In this document: in pieces, positions 44,195 to 53,961 of the stretch
Numbering within the stretch: position 1 is the stretch's first letter
How the letters are laid out: each line of letters starts with the position of its first letter
DNA from: CAXXHQ01 sp963665265
GTDB lineage: Bacteria; Planctomycetota; Planctomycetia; Pirellulales; Thermoguttaceae
Direction of reading: 5' to 3'
NCBI GenBank assembly: GCA_963665265.2
Contig: OY762224.2
Location: forward strand, 310,001 to 374,000
DNA length: 64,000 bases
Notes under the pieces: model-generated
Told to the model about the DNA's origin: nothing
Seen by the model: the letters and a program-made list of their open reading frames with translations, nothing else
The model's database searches: none
Program-made: the position numbers and the translations under genes

Positions 44195-44375
44195 TTATCA
44201 TAGTAGGAGTCGTCGGCTTCTTTTTGCAAAGACCGCCAAGCTGCTCATTTTACGCAGCCCGACTTTTATTTAACATCAATGTTCGCGCCGCGCGCTCGCA
44301 ACAAGCGACCGCCCGCCCAAAAAACTAGTCCAAATGTTTCGTCCAGCGTATTCATCCAGGGGTTACACAACGAAC

Positions 44376-47300
44376 ATGCGAAACACAATGATAAATTGCT
44401 TGTCCCAAAAAGTTTTCGCGCTCGCAACGACTTGCGCCGCAATCATCGCTCTTTCGACGCAAGTCGACGCCACGGATTACACCTGGAACGCATCGCACGG
44501 CTATTGGTCTTCGGCCTCGAACTGGTCAACCAGCGCCGTGCCCACATCAACTGGTACAGTCTATCTTACGAACGGGAACACCGCCGGCTTGAACACCGTC
44601 GTCTCGGTCGCCGGCTTGAACGTCGGCGGCGGCATGACGTTCTACCAAGACGCGGGCGGCGGTTTGACCGTGTCCGGCTCCGCCGTGATCGGCAACACGG
44701 GCCGCGCGTTGATCTCGCAAGCGGCCGGCACGAACTCCTTTAACGGCGGCCTCTACCTGGGACTCGTCGCCAGCTCCTCCGGCACGTACTATTTCGCCGG
44801 CGGAAAAAACACGATCTCCGATCTTTACGTCGGCTATGCCGGAACAGGAACGTTCACCCACAACGGCGGAACGAACTCGATTACCGGCTCCCTTAACCTC
44901 GGCTACGGCTCAGGCAGCTACGGCGCTTACTCCTTAAACGCAGGCGCCCTTTCCATCGGCACGAACGCCTTTATCGGCTACAACGGCACCGGCGTTTTCA
45001 CGCAAGCGGCCAGCTCGGTCACCGTTACCGGCACGCTCACCTTGGGAAACGGCAGCGCCTCAAAAGGAACGTACAACTTGAACGGCGGCACGCTCTACGC
45101 TTCCTCCATTAAGCAAGGCTCCGGCTCCGCTACGTTCAACTTCGGAAACGGAACGCTGCAAGCCAACGCCAGCGGAACCGTTTCAGTCCCGCTAATCCTG
45201 AACGGGTCGACCGGAACCGCCAACGTCAACACCGCCGGATACGATCTCGCCGTCACCGGCTCCATCTCCGGCACAAACAGTCTAACCAAATCCGGCAGCG
45301 GCACGTTGTCCCTCTCCGGCGCGAATTCATTCACCGGCGCGCTTAATATCAATGCCGGAACTGTCGCCGTCACAAACCTCGGCGCGGTCTCCTCCGTGAA
45401 ACTCAACGGCGGCGGCTTCAATTTCAACGCCGTCGCCGACGCCTCCCTCGCCGCTGCGATCACAGGCTCCGGCACGGTAACAAAGCTTGGCGCCGGAACG
45501 CTCACCCTTTCGGGCGCGAACACATTCACCGGCCCCCTCAACGTCAACAACGGCTACGTCGCCCTTTCGTCCGCCTCGAACCTCGGATCCCCCTCGGCGC
45601 TGAATCTCAACGGCGGCGGAATCAAATACCTCGCTTCGTTCAACATCTCCGCGCCGACTGTCACGCTCCTTTCCGGCGGCGGAACCTTTAACCTGCAAGG
45701 TTTCGACTCCACGATCTCAAGCTCGATCACCGGCTCCGGAAGTCTGACTAAGCTCGGCTCGGGAACGCTCACCCTCTCCGGCGCGAACACCTTCACCGGT
45801 CCCCTCAACGTCAACGAAGGCAACGTCGCCGCCTCCTCTTTAAACAGCCTCGGCTCGGGAGCTCCGATTAACCTTAACGGCGGCGGACTCAAGTTCCTCG
45901 CCTCGTTCGATCCTTCCTCGAGAATTATTACGCTCCTCTCCGGCGGCGGCGCCTTCGATACGCAATCGTTCAACGTCACAATGGCCGGCACGATCGTCGG
46001 CGTCGGCGGCCTGACTAAGCTCGGAGCCGGAACGCTCACCCTCTCCGGTACGAATACCTTCTCCGGCCCGCTCAACATTAACGCCGGTTACGTCACCCTG
46101 TCGAATATCGGCTCCGTCTCGGCCGTGAATCTGGGCGGAGGAGGATTAAATTTCAACAGCAACTCCGACGCGGCAATCGCTTGCACCATCGCCGGCTCCG
46201 GAAGCTTGACCAAGCTCGGCACGGGAACGCTCACCCTCTCCGGCACGAACACGTTCGCCGGCGAAATTAACTTCAACGCCGGCTATATCGCCGCTTCTAC
46301 CTTGAGCAATCTCGGCTCCGCCTCGGCGCTAAAATTCAACGGCGGCGGACTCAAATTCCTCGCCGCCTTCGATCCGTCTTCGCAATCAATCACTGTCGGC
46401 TCGGGCGGCGCCTTCATCAACACGAACGCCTTCGACGTGACCATATCCGGCACTATCGCCGGCTCCGGAGCGTTTACGAAACTCGGCGGCGGAATGCTGA
46501 CCCTCGCCGGATCAAACACTTTCACCGGCGCCTTGAACGTCAACGGCGGATACCTCGCCGCGTCTGCCTTAACCAATCTCGGAAGCGGATCGGCAATCAA
46601 TTTCAACGACGGCGGAATCAAGTTCCTCGCCGCGTTCGATCCCTCCCCCCGCGCTATTTCGATCCAATCAGGAACCGCCTCGTTCGATACGAACGCCTTC
46701 GACGTTACCCTCTCCGGCACGATAGCCGGCCCCGGTAGCTTGACCAAGCTCGGAAGCGGAACTTTGACCCTCGCCGGCTCAAATACCTTCTCCGGGGCAT
46801 TGAACGTCAACAACGGGTTCGTCGCCTTGTCGAGCCTCGGTTCGGCCTCCGGCGTAAACCTCAACGGCGGCGGCTTGCGATTGAACGCCGCGCAAACCAT
46901 TTCCACGCAACCGGTCGCCTTGCTTTCCGGCGGCGGTACGATCGACACGCAAGGCTACAACGCCACGATTTCCAGCACGGTTTCCGGCGCCGGTAGCTTA
47001 ACCAAGCTCGGAAGCGGAACTTTGACCCTCGCCGGCTCAAACACTTTCACCGGCGCGCTCAACGTCAACGCGGGATACGTCGCCGCGTCGGCCTTAACCA
47101 ATCTCGGCTCCGCCTCGGCCTTGAATTTTAACGGCGGCGGCCTCAAATTCCTCGCCGCCTTCGATCCGTCCGCGAAACCAATCTCGATTCTCTCGGGCGG
47201 AGCCTTCTTCGATACGAACGCCTTCAACGTCACAATGGCCGGCCCTATTTCCGGCTCCGGTACGCTTACGAAACTCGGCTCCGGCGCCCTCACGCTGACC

Positions 47301-47708
47301 GGAACCAGTAGCCTCACCGGCCCCGTCAACGTCCTAGCTGGTAAATTCGTTTTGACGAAAACCGCTTCGCTCGTTTCGACCCTCGACGTCCATACCGAAT
47401 CCGGCGCTATCCTCTCGGTCACCGGAGGAACGCATACCCTCGACACCGTCACCGGATCGGGAACCACGACCGTCAGCGGCTCCGCCGTCTTGGTCGTCGC
47501 AACTCTCGTGCAAGACTCTTTGATCCTCGGCGGCACATCCGCCTCGGAGGATTCCTCCGCCAGTAACTCGGACGTCGCGGCCCCCGTCTCCGAGGTTGTC
47601 GCTTCCTCCCCGATCACGGCAGTCCCTGAACCGACTACGCTTGCCTTGCTCTTCTTCGCCGGGCTTGCGCTAACGGCCGCAAACCGGGTCCGCTCGAAAA
47701 AATCCTAA
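44376..47708 (+). CDS. PEP-CTERM beta-repeat surface protein 2, with nine autotransporter-type units
   Basis: 1110 residues from the ATG at 44376 ('MRNTMINCLSQKVFALATTC'), chosen because it gives a clean signal peptide and has AGGGGT upstream; an ATG at 44334 is also in frame. After the shared 'YTWNASHGYWSSASNWS' segment come a few short solenoid units. Nine units of about 80 residues then follow, each with an 'LTKLGSGTLTLSGANTFTGPL'-like strand pair. The end has the module 'TLVQDSLILGG' and the tail 'AVPEPTTLALLFFAGLALTAANRVRSKKS'. The units are very similar in DNA, indicating recent internal duplication. Confidence 0.88.
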   Translation: MRNTMINCLSQKVFALATTCAAIIALSTQVDATDYTWNASHGYWSSASNWSTSAVPTSTGTVYLTNGNTAGLNTVVSVAGLNVGGGMTFYQDAGGGLTVSGSAVIGNTGRALISQAAGTNSFNGGLYLGLVASSSGTYYFAGGKNTISDLYVGYAGTGTFTHNGGTNSITGSLNLGYGSGSYGAYSLNAGALSIGTNAFIGYNGTGVFTQAASSVTVTGTLTLGNGSASKGTYNLNGGTLYASSIKQGSGSATFNFGNGTLQANASGTVSVPLILNGSTGTANVNTAGYDLAVTGSISGTNSLTKSGSGTLSLSGANSFTGALNINAGTVAVTNLGAVSSVKLNGGGFNFNAVADASLAAAITGSGTVTKLGAGTLTLSGANTFTGPLNVNNGYVALSSASNLGSPSALNLNGGGIKYLASFNISAPTVTLLSGGGTFNLQGFDSTISSSITGSGSLTKLGSGTLTLSGANTFTGPLNVNEGNVAASSLNSLGSGAPINLNGGGLKFLASFDPSSRIITLLSGGGAFDTQSFNVTMAGTIVGVGGLTKLGAGTLTLSGTNTFSGPLNINAGYVTLSNIGSVSAVNLGGGGLNFNSNSDAAIACTIAGSGSLTKLGTGTLTLSGTNTFAGEINFNAGYIAASTLSNLGSASALKFNGGGLKFLAAFDPSSQSITVGSGGAFINTNAFDVTISGTIAGSGAFTKLGGGMLTLAGSNTFTGALNVNGGYLAASALTNLGSGSAINFNDGGIKFLAAFDPSPRAISIQSGTASFDTNAFDVTLSGTIAGPGSLTKLGSGTLTLAGSNTFSGALNVNNGFVALSSLGSASGVNLNGGGLRLNAAQTISTQPVALLSGGGTIDTQGYNATISSTVSGAGSLTKLGSGTLTLAGSNTFTGALNVNAGYVAASALTNLGSASALNFNGGGLKFLAAFDPSAKPISILSGGAFFDTNAFNVTMAGPISGSGTLTKLGSGALTLTGTSSLTGPVNVLAGKFVLTKTASLVSTLDVHTESGAILSVTGGTHTLDTVTGSGTTTVSGSAVLVVATLVQDSLILGGTSASEDSSASNSDVAAPVSEVVASSPITAVPEPTTLALLFFAGLALTAANRVRSKKS

Positions 47709-47729
47709 CAATCACGCCAACCCCGACGC

Positions 47730-47769
47730 CTCGCCCGCCTGTAGCGGTTACACCGCGCTCGCGGGCGAG
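47730..47769. repeat. Palindrome between PEP-CTERM genes 2 and 3
   Basis: CTCGCCCGC and its exact complement GCGGGCGAG, 22 bases apart. There is no T-run, so it is a weak terminator candidate. Confidence 0.45.
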
Positions 47770-47917
47770 GCAGTCGCGGCATTCTGCGGCATTTTCGTGC
47801 AATAAGCGTGATTTTCCCGCCGTCTCCGACTACCATAAATGGATGCACGATAAGGGCTATATCCGTTCATTGACTTGGGAGATCACCCCCTAACGGTCTC
47901 CCGAAGGGATTATTCTG

Positions 47918-50155
47918 ATGACAACCAAATCACTTCGCGCGATCCGCGCGCGATGGGCTTTTGCCTCACTCTCCGCAATCGTCGCAGTCTCTCTTCTCGC
48001 TTCTTCAAGTCGAGTCGAGGCGACAAGCTACGTTTGGAACGTCGCTAACGGAAGCTGGGCTTCGACGGCCTCCTGGTCGCCGACCTCCGTCCCCACCTCG
48101 AGCGGAACCGCCTTCATAACCAACAACGGAACCGCCACGCTCTCAACCGCCGGAACCGTCGCCGCAATTTCCCTCGGGACCACAAGCGGAAAATCGGGAA
48201 CCCTTCTCGTATCGAGCGGCGGCTTGACCGTCTCCGGCTCCGCCTACATCGGTCATTACGGAACCGGCGTTCTCTCCCAATCAAATGGAACGAACGCTTT
48301 TTCCGCCGCAATGTATCTAGGCGCCAACTCCACCTCCAGCGGCTTTTACACTCTTTCCGGCGGAAGCCTCTCCGCGGCCGGCACCGTCTACGTCGGATTC
48401 TCCGGAACAGGAACAATATCCCAGTCCGCCGGAACAAGCAATTACAAAGACTCTTTGCTCCTCGCCGCCATTGCCAATACAAAAGGAACCTACAACCTAT
48501 CGGGCGGTTCATTGACCGCCTTGGGATCCGCTTTCATCGGTTACTCCGGAACAGGATACTTCACTCAATCCGCCGGAGTAAGCCAATTCAATACATCGTT
48601 CTTCGCCGGCATTCTTAGCGGTTCCTACGGCACCGCAAAACTCTCCGGCGGTTCGCTCTCCGTCACCGGATCAACTTACGTCGGATACTATGGAACAGGG
48701 GCCTTTTCTGTTTCTAACGGCGCCGCCACTTCAAAATATCTCTACGTCGGATACGGCACCGCCTCGAAAGGTTCTTACTCCATCGACAGCGGAAGCCTTG
48801 GAGTTTCGCAATCGGGCTACATCGGGTATTCCGGCGCCGCCGCCTTCACCCAATCCGGCGGAACCAGCGTCGTCGGCGCCTACCTCTACCTCGGATATGA
48901 CATCAGCGCTAAGGGCGGCCTCACCCTCAGCGGCGGAAGATTCACCAACTCCGGAACCGCCTACCTCGGTTACGCCGGCTCGGGCGCCTTCACTCAGGCG
49001 GGAGGTTACGCCATCTTTAGCCATGACCTCGACCTTGGATACTGCGTCGGCGCTAAAGGTGAATACTCTCTCAATGCTGGAAACATCTCCGCAGGCTACG
49101 AATACGTGGGATTCTCCGGAACGGGAGTATTCACGCAAACCGGAGGAACGAACTTAACCCACGCCTATTACCTGGGATACTCTTCCACCGGCGTAGGCTC
49201 TTACAACCTCACCTCCGGCCTCCTCTATCCCGAAACATCCGAATTCGTCGGCTATTCGGGCAAAGGAACCTTCATCCAATCCGGCGGAACCAACGCCACT
49301 ATTAACTCGATCGTTGTCGGGTACAAATCCACCGCAACCGGCTCTTACTCGCTTTCCCAAGGATTCCTCTCTTCGGTCACCGAAAACGTCGGATACTCCG
49401 GCACAGGATACTTCACTCAATCTGGCGGCATCAACGCCGTTTCAGGTACCGCCGCCAACTCCGGAAACCTAGTGCTTGCCTGCTACAGCGGCTCCAAGGG
49501 AGTTTACGTCTTTACCGGCGGAACGCTCGCCGTTTCCTCTATCGCAAAAGGCTCCGGAAGCGCCGCCTTCTATCTCGGCGGCGGAACGATTCAAACTTAC
49601 GGCTCAGGAACGAAACTCATTTCCGCCCCGCTTACGCTAACCGGCTCCGGCGGAACCGCAAAATTCGATACCGACGGCTACTCAATGACCGTCTCCGGCC
49701 CTATCTCCGGAAGCTATGGCTTCACAAAACTCGGCTCCGGCGCACTCATTCTCGCCGGCGCCAATACCTTTACCGGGCCCGTCAATGTAAATGCGGGCAG
49801 CCTCGTCCTTAATTCGACCGAATCGAACGTCTCCACTCTCGACATCCATACTTCCTCCGGCGCGTCTCTCTCCGTTACCGGCGGAACCCACACGCTCGAT
49901 TCCATCACCGGCAGCGGATCAACCACCGTCTCCGGCTCAACCGTACTTGTCGTCTCCACACTCGTGCAAGACTCGTTGATCCTCGGCGGAACCGCGACTG
50001 CGGAGGAAACCGCCGCTACCGACTCCAGTTCGGCAACCGCCTCGGCCGTCGAAACCGTTCCCGAACCAGCCGCATGGATCCTCCTCGCCGCAACCGCCGC
50101 CACGCCATTCCTCGCGCGACGCCTCCGCCGAAACAGAAAGCCTCCGCTAAAGTAG
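47918..50155 (+). CDS. PEP-CTERM beta-repeat surface protein 3
   Basis: 745 residues. Signal peptide about 1-36 ('FASLSAIVAVSLLASSSRVEA'), then 'YVWNVANGSWASTASWSP' and about fourteen solenoid units of the 'GYSGTGYFTQSGGxN ... LGYxxxxxGxYxLSGGxL' type spanning about residues 80-570. A single 'FTKLGSGALILAGANTFTGPV' unit, the module ending 'TLVQDSLILGG', a Ser/Thr/Ala linker and the sorting tail 'VPEPAAWILLAATAATPFLARRLRRNRK' follow. GAAGGG lies upstream of the ATG. Same direction as the two preceding members. Confidence 0.88.
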   Translation: MTTKSLRAIRARWAFASLSAIVAVSLLASSSRVEATSYVWNVANGSWASTASWSPTSVPTSSGTAFITNNGTATLSTAGTVAAISLGTTSGKSGTLLVSSGGLTVSGSAYIGHYGTGVLSQSNGTNAFSAAMYLGANSTSSGFYTLSGGSLSAAGTVYVGFSGTGTISQSAGTSNYKDSLLLAAIANTKGTYNLSGGSLTALGSAFIGYSGTGYFTQSAGVSQFNTSFFAGILSGSYGTAKLSGGSLSVTGSTYVGYYGTGAFSVSNGAATSKYLYVGYGTASKGSYSIDSGSLGVSQSGYIGYSGAAAFTQSGGTSVVGAYLYLGYDISAKGGLTLSGGRFTNSGTAYLGYAGSGAFTQAGGYAIFSHDLDLGYCVGAKGEYSLNAGNISAGYEYVGFSGTGVFTQTGGTNLTHAYYLGYSSTGVGSYNLTSGLLYPETSEFVGYSGKGTFIQSGGTNATINSIVVGYKSTATGSYSLSQGFLSSVTENVGYSGTGYFTQSGGINAVSGTAANSGNLVLACYSGSKGVYVFTGGTLAVSSIAKGSGSAAFYLGGGTIQTYGSGTKLISAPLTLTGSGGTAKFDTDGYSMTVSGPISGSYGFTKLGSGALILAGANTFTGPVNVNAGSLVLNSTESNVSTLDIHTSSGASLSVTGGTHTLDSITGSGSTTVSGSTVLVVSTLVQDSLILGGTATAEETAATDSSSATASAVETVPEPAAWILLAATAATPFLARRLRRNRKPPLK

Positions 50156-50281
50156 CAGGCATGCTCCGCATGCCCTCCTTGTTAAATTGGGCGAAGCTTG
50201 CTATACGTGAATGTTTACCGCCAGCGGCGATCCCGCCTATGGCCGCCTCCCGACTCCACGAAACATTCAACGAAATACACG

Positions 50282-50839
50282 ATGTACGACAAAGCCGCCC
50301 TCATCGCCTTACTAAAAGAAAAAGCCCTCCGCTTCGGCGACTTCACTCTCGCCTCGGGCAAGAAGGCCAGCTTCTACATCGATACGAAGCACGTATCGCT
50401 CGATCCTCTCGGCTCGCGCCTCGTGGCCGAAGGAATGCTCGACCTCATCGCCGCCGAGGGAATCCCGCAAGCCGTCGGCGGAATGTCGATCGGCGCCGAT
50501 CCCATCACCTCGTCGGTCGTCGTCATGTCGGGCATTCGCAATACCCCCGTCGTCGGCTTCATGGTCCGTAAAGAGCCGAAGGGCCATGGCACCAACCAAT
50601 ACATCGAAGGCCCCGTCAAACCCGGCGACGAAGTCGTCATCCTCGAAGACGTCGTCACGACCGGCGGCTCCTCGCTCAAAGCGATCGAACGAGCCGAGGC
50701 CTTCGGCCTGAAAGTCCGCAACGTCATCGCCATCCTCGACCGCCTGCAAGGGGGCGGCGAAATCTTCGCAGCGAAAGGATACCCCTTCGCCGCGCTCACC
50801 ACCATCCGCGACCTCGGCATCGAACCAGGTCAAAGCTAA
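50282..50839 (+). CDS. pyrE: Orotate phosphoribosyltransferase
   Basis: 185 residues from the ATG at 50282 ('MYDKAALIALLKEKAL'); an upstream in-frame ATG (50198) would add residues unlike the family. It converts orotate and PRPP to OMP in pyrimidine synthesis. Motifs are 'FGDFTLASGKKASFYIDTK' at the N-terminus, 'GMSIGADPITSSVV', and the PRPP-binding 'VVILEDVVTTGGSSLKAI'. It lies alone between two groups of PEP-CTERM genes, followed by a cluster of palindromic repeats. Confidence 0.96.
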   Translation: MYDKAALIALLKEKALRFGDFTLASGKKASFYIDTKHVSLDPLGSRLVAEGMLDLIAAEGIPQAVGGMSIGADPITSSVVVMSGIRNTPVVGFMVRKEPKGHGTNQYIEGPVKPGDEVVILEDVVTTGGSSLKAIERAEAFGLKVRNVIAILDRLQGGGEIFAAKGYPFAALTTIRDLGIEPGQS

Positions 50840-50864
50840 AACGAATCCAAGATAGATATAGTCA

Positions 50865-50888
50865 GTAGGGTGCGTGCTTGCACGCACC
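50865..50888 (+). repeat. Dispersed palindromic repeat family A, copy 3
   Basis: GTAGG then GTGCGTGCTTGCACGCAC, 25 bases after the pyrE stop codon. Confidence 0.85.
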
Positions 50889-50950
50889 AAGCGCTAATAT
50901 CTGGATGTTTGATTGCTGGCGAATTTACGAATTGCGATTTGGTTTCCCCT

Positions 50951-51146
50951 CGTTCCCAGGCTCCGCCTGGGGACGGACTAGAGCGAATCAAGGATCATTG
51001 TAGCGGTTTTGGGCGCCACTGGCTGCTTGTCAGCCAGTGCGTATTGAAGAACACGACGCTACATGGTTACTAGAAACGCCCTAGTTCGAGGCTCCGCCTC
51101 GCCGCCGATATCGCATAAAAGTTCGTAGGGTGGGACAACGTCCCAC
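50951..51146. repeat. Cluster of short palindromes after pyrE
   Basis: It contains family E copy 2 (50951-50975, CGTTCCCAGGC ... GCCTGGGGACG), CACTGGCTG-cttgt-CAGCCAGTG (51017-51039), 'gaggctccgcctc' (about 51089) and GTAGGG-TGGGAC-aac-GTCCCA (51125-51145). No gene is seen between pyrE and the next gene, about 475 bases. Confidence 0.7.
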
Positions 51147-51174
51147 AAAGTCAACTACTCGCTTCAAGAAAACA

Positions 51175-51207
51175 AAAAAGCGTCGACGTCTTTCGTCGGC
51201 GCTTTTT
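51175..51207. terminator. Bidirectional intrinsic terminator
   Basis: AAAAAGCGTCGACG, loop, CGTCGGCGCTTTTT: a stem with one G-T type mismatch flanked by A-run and T-run, so it can work on both strands. It lies between pyrE (plus) and PEP-CTERM gene 4 (minus). Confidence 0.75.
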
Positions 51208-51293
51208 GCGTTTTGATACATCAGGCCGAGCGCTCTACCGCATCGACCGCACAAAGTTTACGAACCGGGCGCCTCTCCGCGGCGTTCATCCTT

Positions 51294-51332
51294 CGCGCCC
51301 CTATGCCCCATTCCCTATGCCCCACGCCCTAC
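51294..51332. repeat. CCCTAYGCCC-type spacer element 3' of PEP-CTERM gene 4
   Basis: 'gcgcccctatgccccattcc' then 'ctatgccccacgccctacc'. This copy lies at the 3' end of a minus-strand gene, overlapping its last codons, rather than before a start. Confidence 0.6.
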
Positions 51333-53891
51333 CTTTCGTCTCGCCGCGAAGGCCAAGCCGCAGGCGGTTAGCAGCAAGGCCAAGGCGGCCGGCTCGGGCA
51401 CGGCCACGGTCGCGATTTCCGAGGCTGTCGAAGCAATGCCGGACTCGCCAGTTCCGCCGAGAATGAGCGTATCTTGCACCAAACAGGCCACTGTAAGCGT
51501 CGCCGTTCCCGCAACGACCGTCGTGCCGCTTCCGCTTATCACGTCCAACGTATGCGAGCCCCCGGTGATTGATAATGTCGAGCCCGAGGACGTATCTACG
51601 TCTAAAGTCGAGACGTTCGTTTCGGTCGATGTCAGAACGAGTTTTCCCGCTCGCACATTAACCCCGCCCGTAAACGTTTCCGTGCCGCTGAGCGTGAGCG
51701 CGCCGGAGCCGACTTTATTAAGTCCGCCCGCACCGGAAAGCGTTCCCGAGAGCGTGACGCCAAAGCCGTTCGTATCGACATTAGCGGCGCCGCGTGCGCC
51801 GGTAAGGGTCATAGCCAGAGCGACGGTCGTGGCGGAAGTCAGTCGGAGCGTACCGCCGCCGAAGTTGAATGCGGCGCCATAGTCGCCTCTGACAAGAGAG
51901 GACACGCTCAGCACTCCGCCAGTGAAATCATAGGTCCCCAAAGAGCCGTACCCCACTCCTAACCTTAGTGTGTCGGTTGATATATTTCCGCCGGTTTGAT
52001 TAAGCGTTCCCGTTCCCCAGTTACCTATCGTAAGCGTACCGCTATTCGTCCACGTTGATCCAGTTCCATTGATGGACACTACGCCGAGTGAATGCAGATA
52101 GGGCTGATGCCAATTATCTCCTACTGCGCTGTTAACGGTTGATACAGTTCCACCGTTTGCAATATTAAGAATCCCTGTCCCCATAAGCCCCACGGAGAGA
52201 TAGGAAGTGGCCCAAGTCGCTCCCGTTCCGCTGACGGTGGCCGTACCAGTGTAACCATCGTAATACCCCAGAATGCTCGCTTGAGTGCAATTGAGCGTAC
52301 CGCCGTTCGAGATAATAAGAGAGCATGAGCTTTTGTAGCCGACGCAGAGTATGCCGCTATGCGTCCAAATTGAACCAGTTCCGCTAACAGTCGCCGAGCC
52401 CGAAGCGTTCTGGTAGTAGCCCAGATAGCATGAGCCGGAACTACTCACGCATCCGCCGTTCGAAATATTGAGTCCCCCCTTTCCAGAATAGCCGATATAA
52501 AACGTACCGCTACAAGTCAACGTTGACCCGATTCCACTAACTGCCACCGAACCAACTGAGCTGCTTGAGTAGCCGACAAGACATGTACCTATGCTGCTTA
52601 CAAAACCGCCGTCTAAAATATTAAGAGTTCCGGTTCCGATATGACCAATATCGAGCGTTCCGTTATTTATCCATTTCGATCCGATTCCTTGGACGGAGGC
52701 CATACCAAGAGAGCTCGTAAATGTGCCGCTCGCTGTGAACATGCCAAGAATGCCGGAGGCGTTGCTTACGGATCCGCCGTTGGTGATATTAAGCGCACCC
52801 GTACCTTCGTAGCCGACGTAAAGGTTAGCGCTATTCGTCCATGCCGAGCCTGTTCCGCTGACCGTCGCCGTGCCGGAAGCGCCAGTATTGCAACCAAGAC
52901 ACCCCTGCTCCGAATTCACAACGACGCTGTTCGATATCGTCAGGGATCCGCTCTTGCCTTTGGCATAGCCGACGCCAAGGACGCCGTTTGCGTCGGGATC
53001 GCTCGCCAAATCTAAATTTACGGTGACGCCATTGAGGAATATCTTTTGCTTGAGGCTGGCCGTCGAATTGAAAGTCAAAGTCACATCGCTAACAAGTCCT
53101 TGGGTATTAACGACGCCTGTTCCAGATACTTGACCGGACGAAGCTTGGAATGTTTTTGTCGCGAGAGTTCCGCCGTTAAAGCTGATATTTCCCCCTGTAC
53201 CTACTCCGGTCGTTGATGCAACTACAACTAATCCGCCGTCCGTAATGCTGAGTGTTCCTTTTCTCCCGCCAACGATAAGAATGCCGCTATTTGTCCAAGT
53301 GGAGCCGGTTCCGCTGACGGTCGCCGTTCCGACCGAGCCGTTATAATAGCCAATGTAGCCGGTCGCATTGCCGACGGAGCCGCCGTTGGTGATATTGAGC
53401 GTTCCGGTTCCATAATAACCCACGTAGAGCGTTCCGCTAGTCGTCCAAGCCGAACCTAGTCCGCTGACGGTCGCCACGCCGACTGCGCCACTATATTTTC
53501 CGACGTAACCGGTCGCGTTTCCGACGGAGCCGCCGCTAGTGATGTTGATCGCACCCGTTCCTAGGGTGCCAATGCTTAGCTCGTAGCTATTCTTCCATGT
53601 CGATCCAGTTCCGCTAACGGTGGCCGTACCGGAAAATCCTTCCGAGTAGCCGACATAACCTTCATACGACAGAATCCCGCTTCCGCCATCAACAGAAACA
53701 CTGCCGTCAGCGCCATAGCCAACATAGGCGTATTCCGTGCTCGTCCACGTCGACGGATCGCTCGGGCTGACGCTGCCGGTCACGGTAATCGCCGCAAAGG
53801 TCGGCCTAGCTGTGATCGCAAGCAAAGCGAAAACGGCGAACGTAAAAGAAACCTTCGTTAGCGAAACGAATCGGAAGGAGCGAGAAAGCAT
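51315..53891 (-). CDS. PEP-CTERM beta-repeat surface protein 4
   Basis: 858 residues, AGGGGG upstream of the ATG. Signal peptide about 1-33 ('VSFTFAVFALLAITARPTFA'), then 'ITVTGSVSPSDPSTWTS'. Residues about 45-640 consist of T5SS/PEP-CTERM-associated repeats of about 47 residues ('GTGTLNITNGGSVGNATGYIGYYNGSVGTATVSGTGSTWTNSG'-like). One 'LNKVGSGALTLSGTETFTGG' unit, the module ending 'CLVQDTLILGG', and the tail 'AVPEPAALALLLTACGLAFAARRKVGRGA' follow. It is a paralogue of the next gene: signal, 5' leader and tail are nearly the same in DNA. Confidence 0.88.
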   Translation of the reverse strand: MLSRSFRFVSLTKVSFTFAVFALLAITARPTFAAITVTGSVSPSDPSTWTSTEYAYVGYGADGSVSVDGGSGILSYEGYVGYSEGFSGTATVSGTGSTWKNSYELSIGTLGTGAINITSGGSVGNATGYVGKYSGAVGVATVSGLGSAWTTSGTLYVGYYGTGTLNITNGGSVGNATGYIGYYNGSVGTATVSGTGSTWTNSGILIVGGRKGTLSITDGGLVVVASTTGVGTGGNISFNGGTLATKTFQASSGQVSGTGVVNTQGLVSDVTLTFNSTASLKQKIFLNGVTVNLDLASDPDANGVLGVGYAKGKSGSLTISNSVVVNSEQGCLGCNTGASGTATVSGTGSAWTNSANLYVGYEGTGALNITNGGSVSNASGILGMFTASGTFTSSLGMASVQGIGSKWINNGTLDIGHIGTGTLNILDGGFVSSIGTCLVGYSSSSVGSVAVSGIGSTLTCSGTFYIGYSGKGGLNISNGGCVSSSGSCYLGYYQNASGSATVSGTGSIWTHSGILCVGYKSSCSLIISNGGTLNCTQASILGYYDGYTGTATVSGTGATWATSYLSVGLMGTGILNIANGGTVSTVNSAVGDNWHQPYLHSLGVVSINGTGSTWTNSGTLTIGNWGTGTLNQTGGNISTDTLRLGVGYGSLGTYDFTGGVLSVSSLVRGDYGAAFNFGGGTLRLTSATTVALAMTLTGARGAANVDTNGFGVTLSGTLSGAGGLNKVGSGALTLSGTETFTGGVNVRAGKLVLTSTETNVSTLDVDTSSGSTLSITGGSHTLDVISGSGTTVVAGTATLTVACLVQDTLILGGTGESGIASTASEIATVAVPEPAALALLLTACGLAFAARRKVGRGA

Positions 53892-53961
53892 CTTATTCCC
53901 CCTTATATATCTTGGCGTAAAAAAACGCGGGATAAGCGAATCATCTCAAGTTCCTTGCGTT

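Noticed and set aside
45095..47617. Minus-strand Pro/Val-rich repetitive frames opposite PEP-CTERM protein 2
   Set aside because: Their repeats are only the complement of the sense-strand units; no signal peptide or ribosome site.
41900..50000. Regular repeats that might suggest a CRISPR array
   Set aside because: The periodicity is in codons of an open frame, the units vary, and there are no unique spacers of constant length or cas genes.
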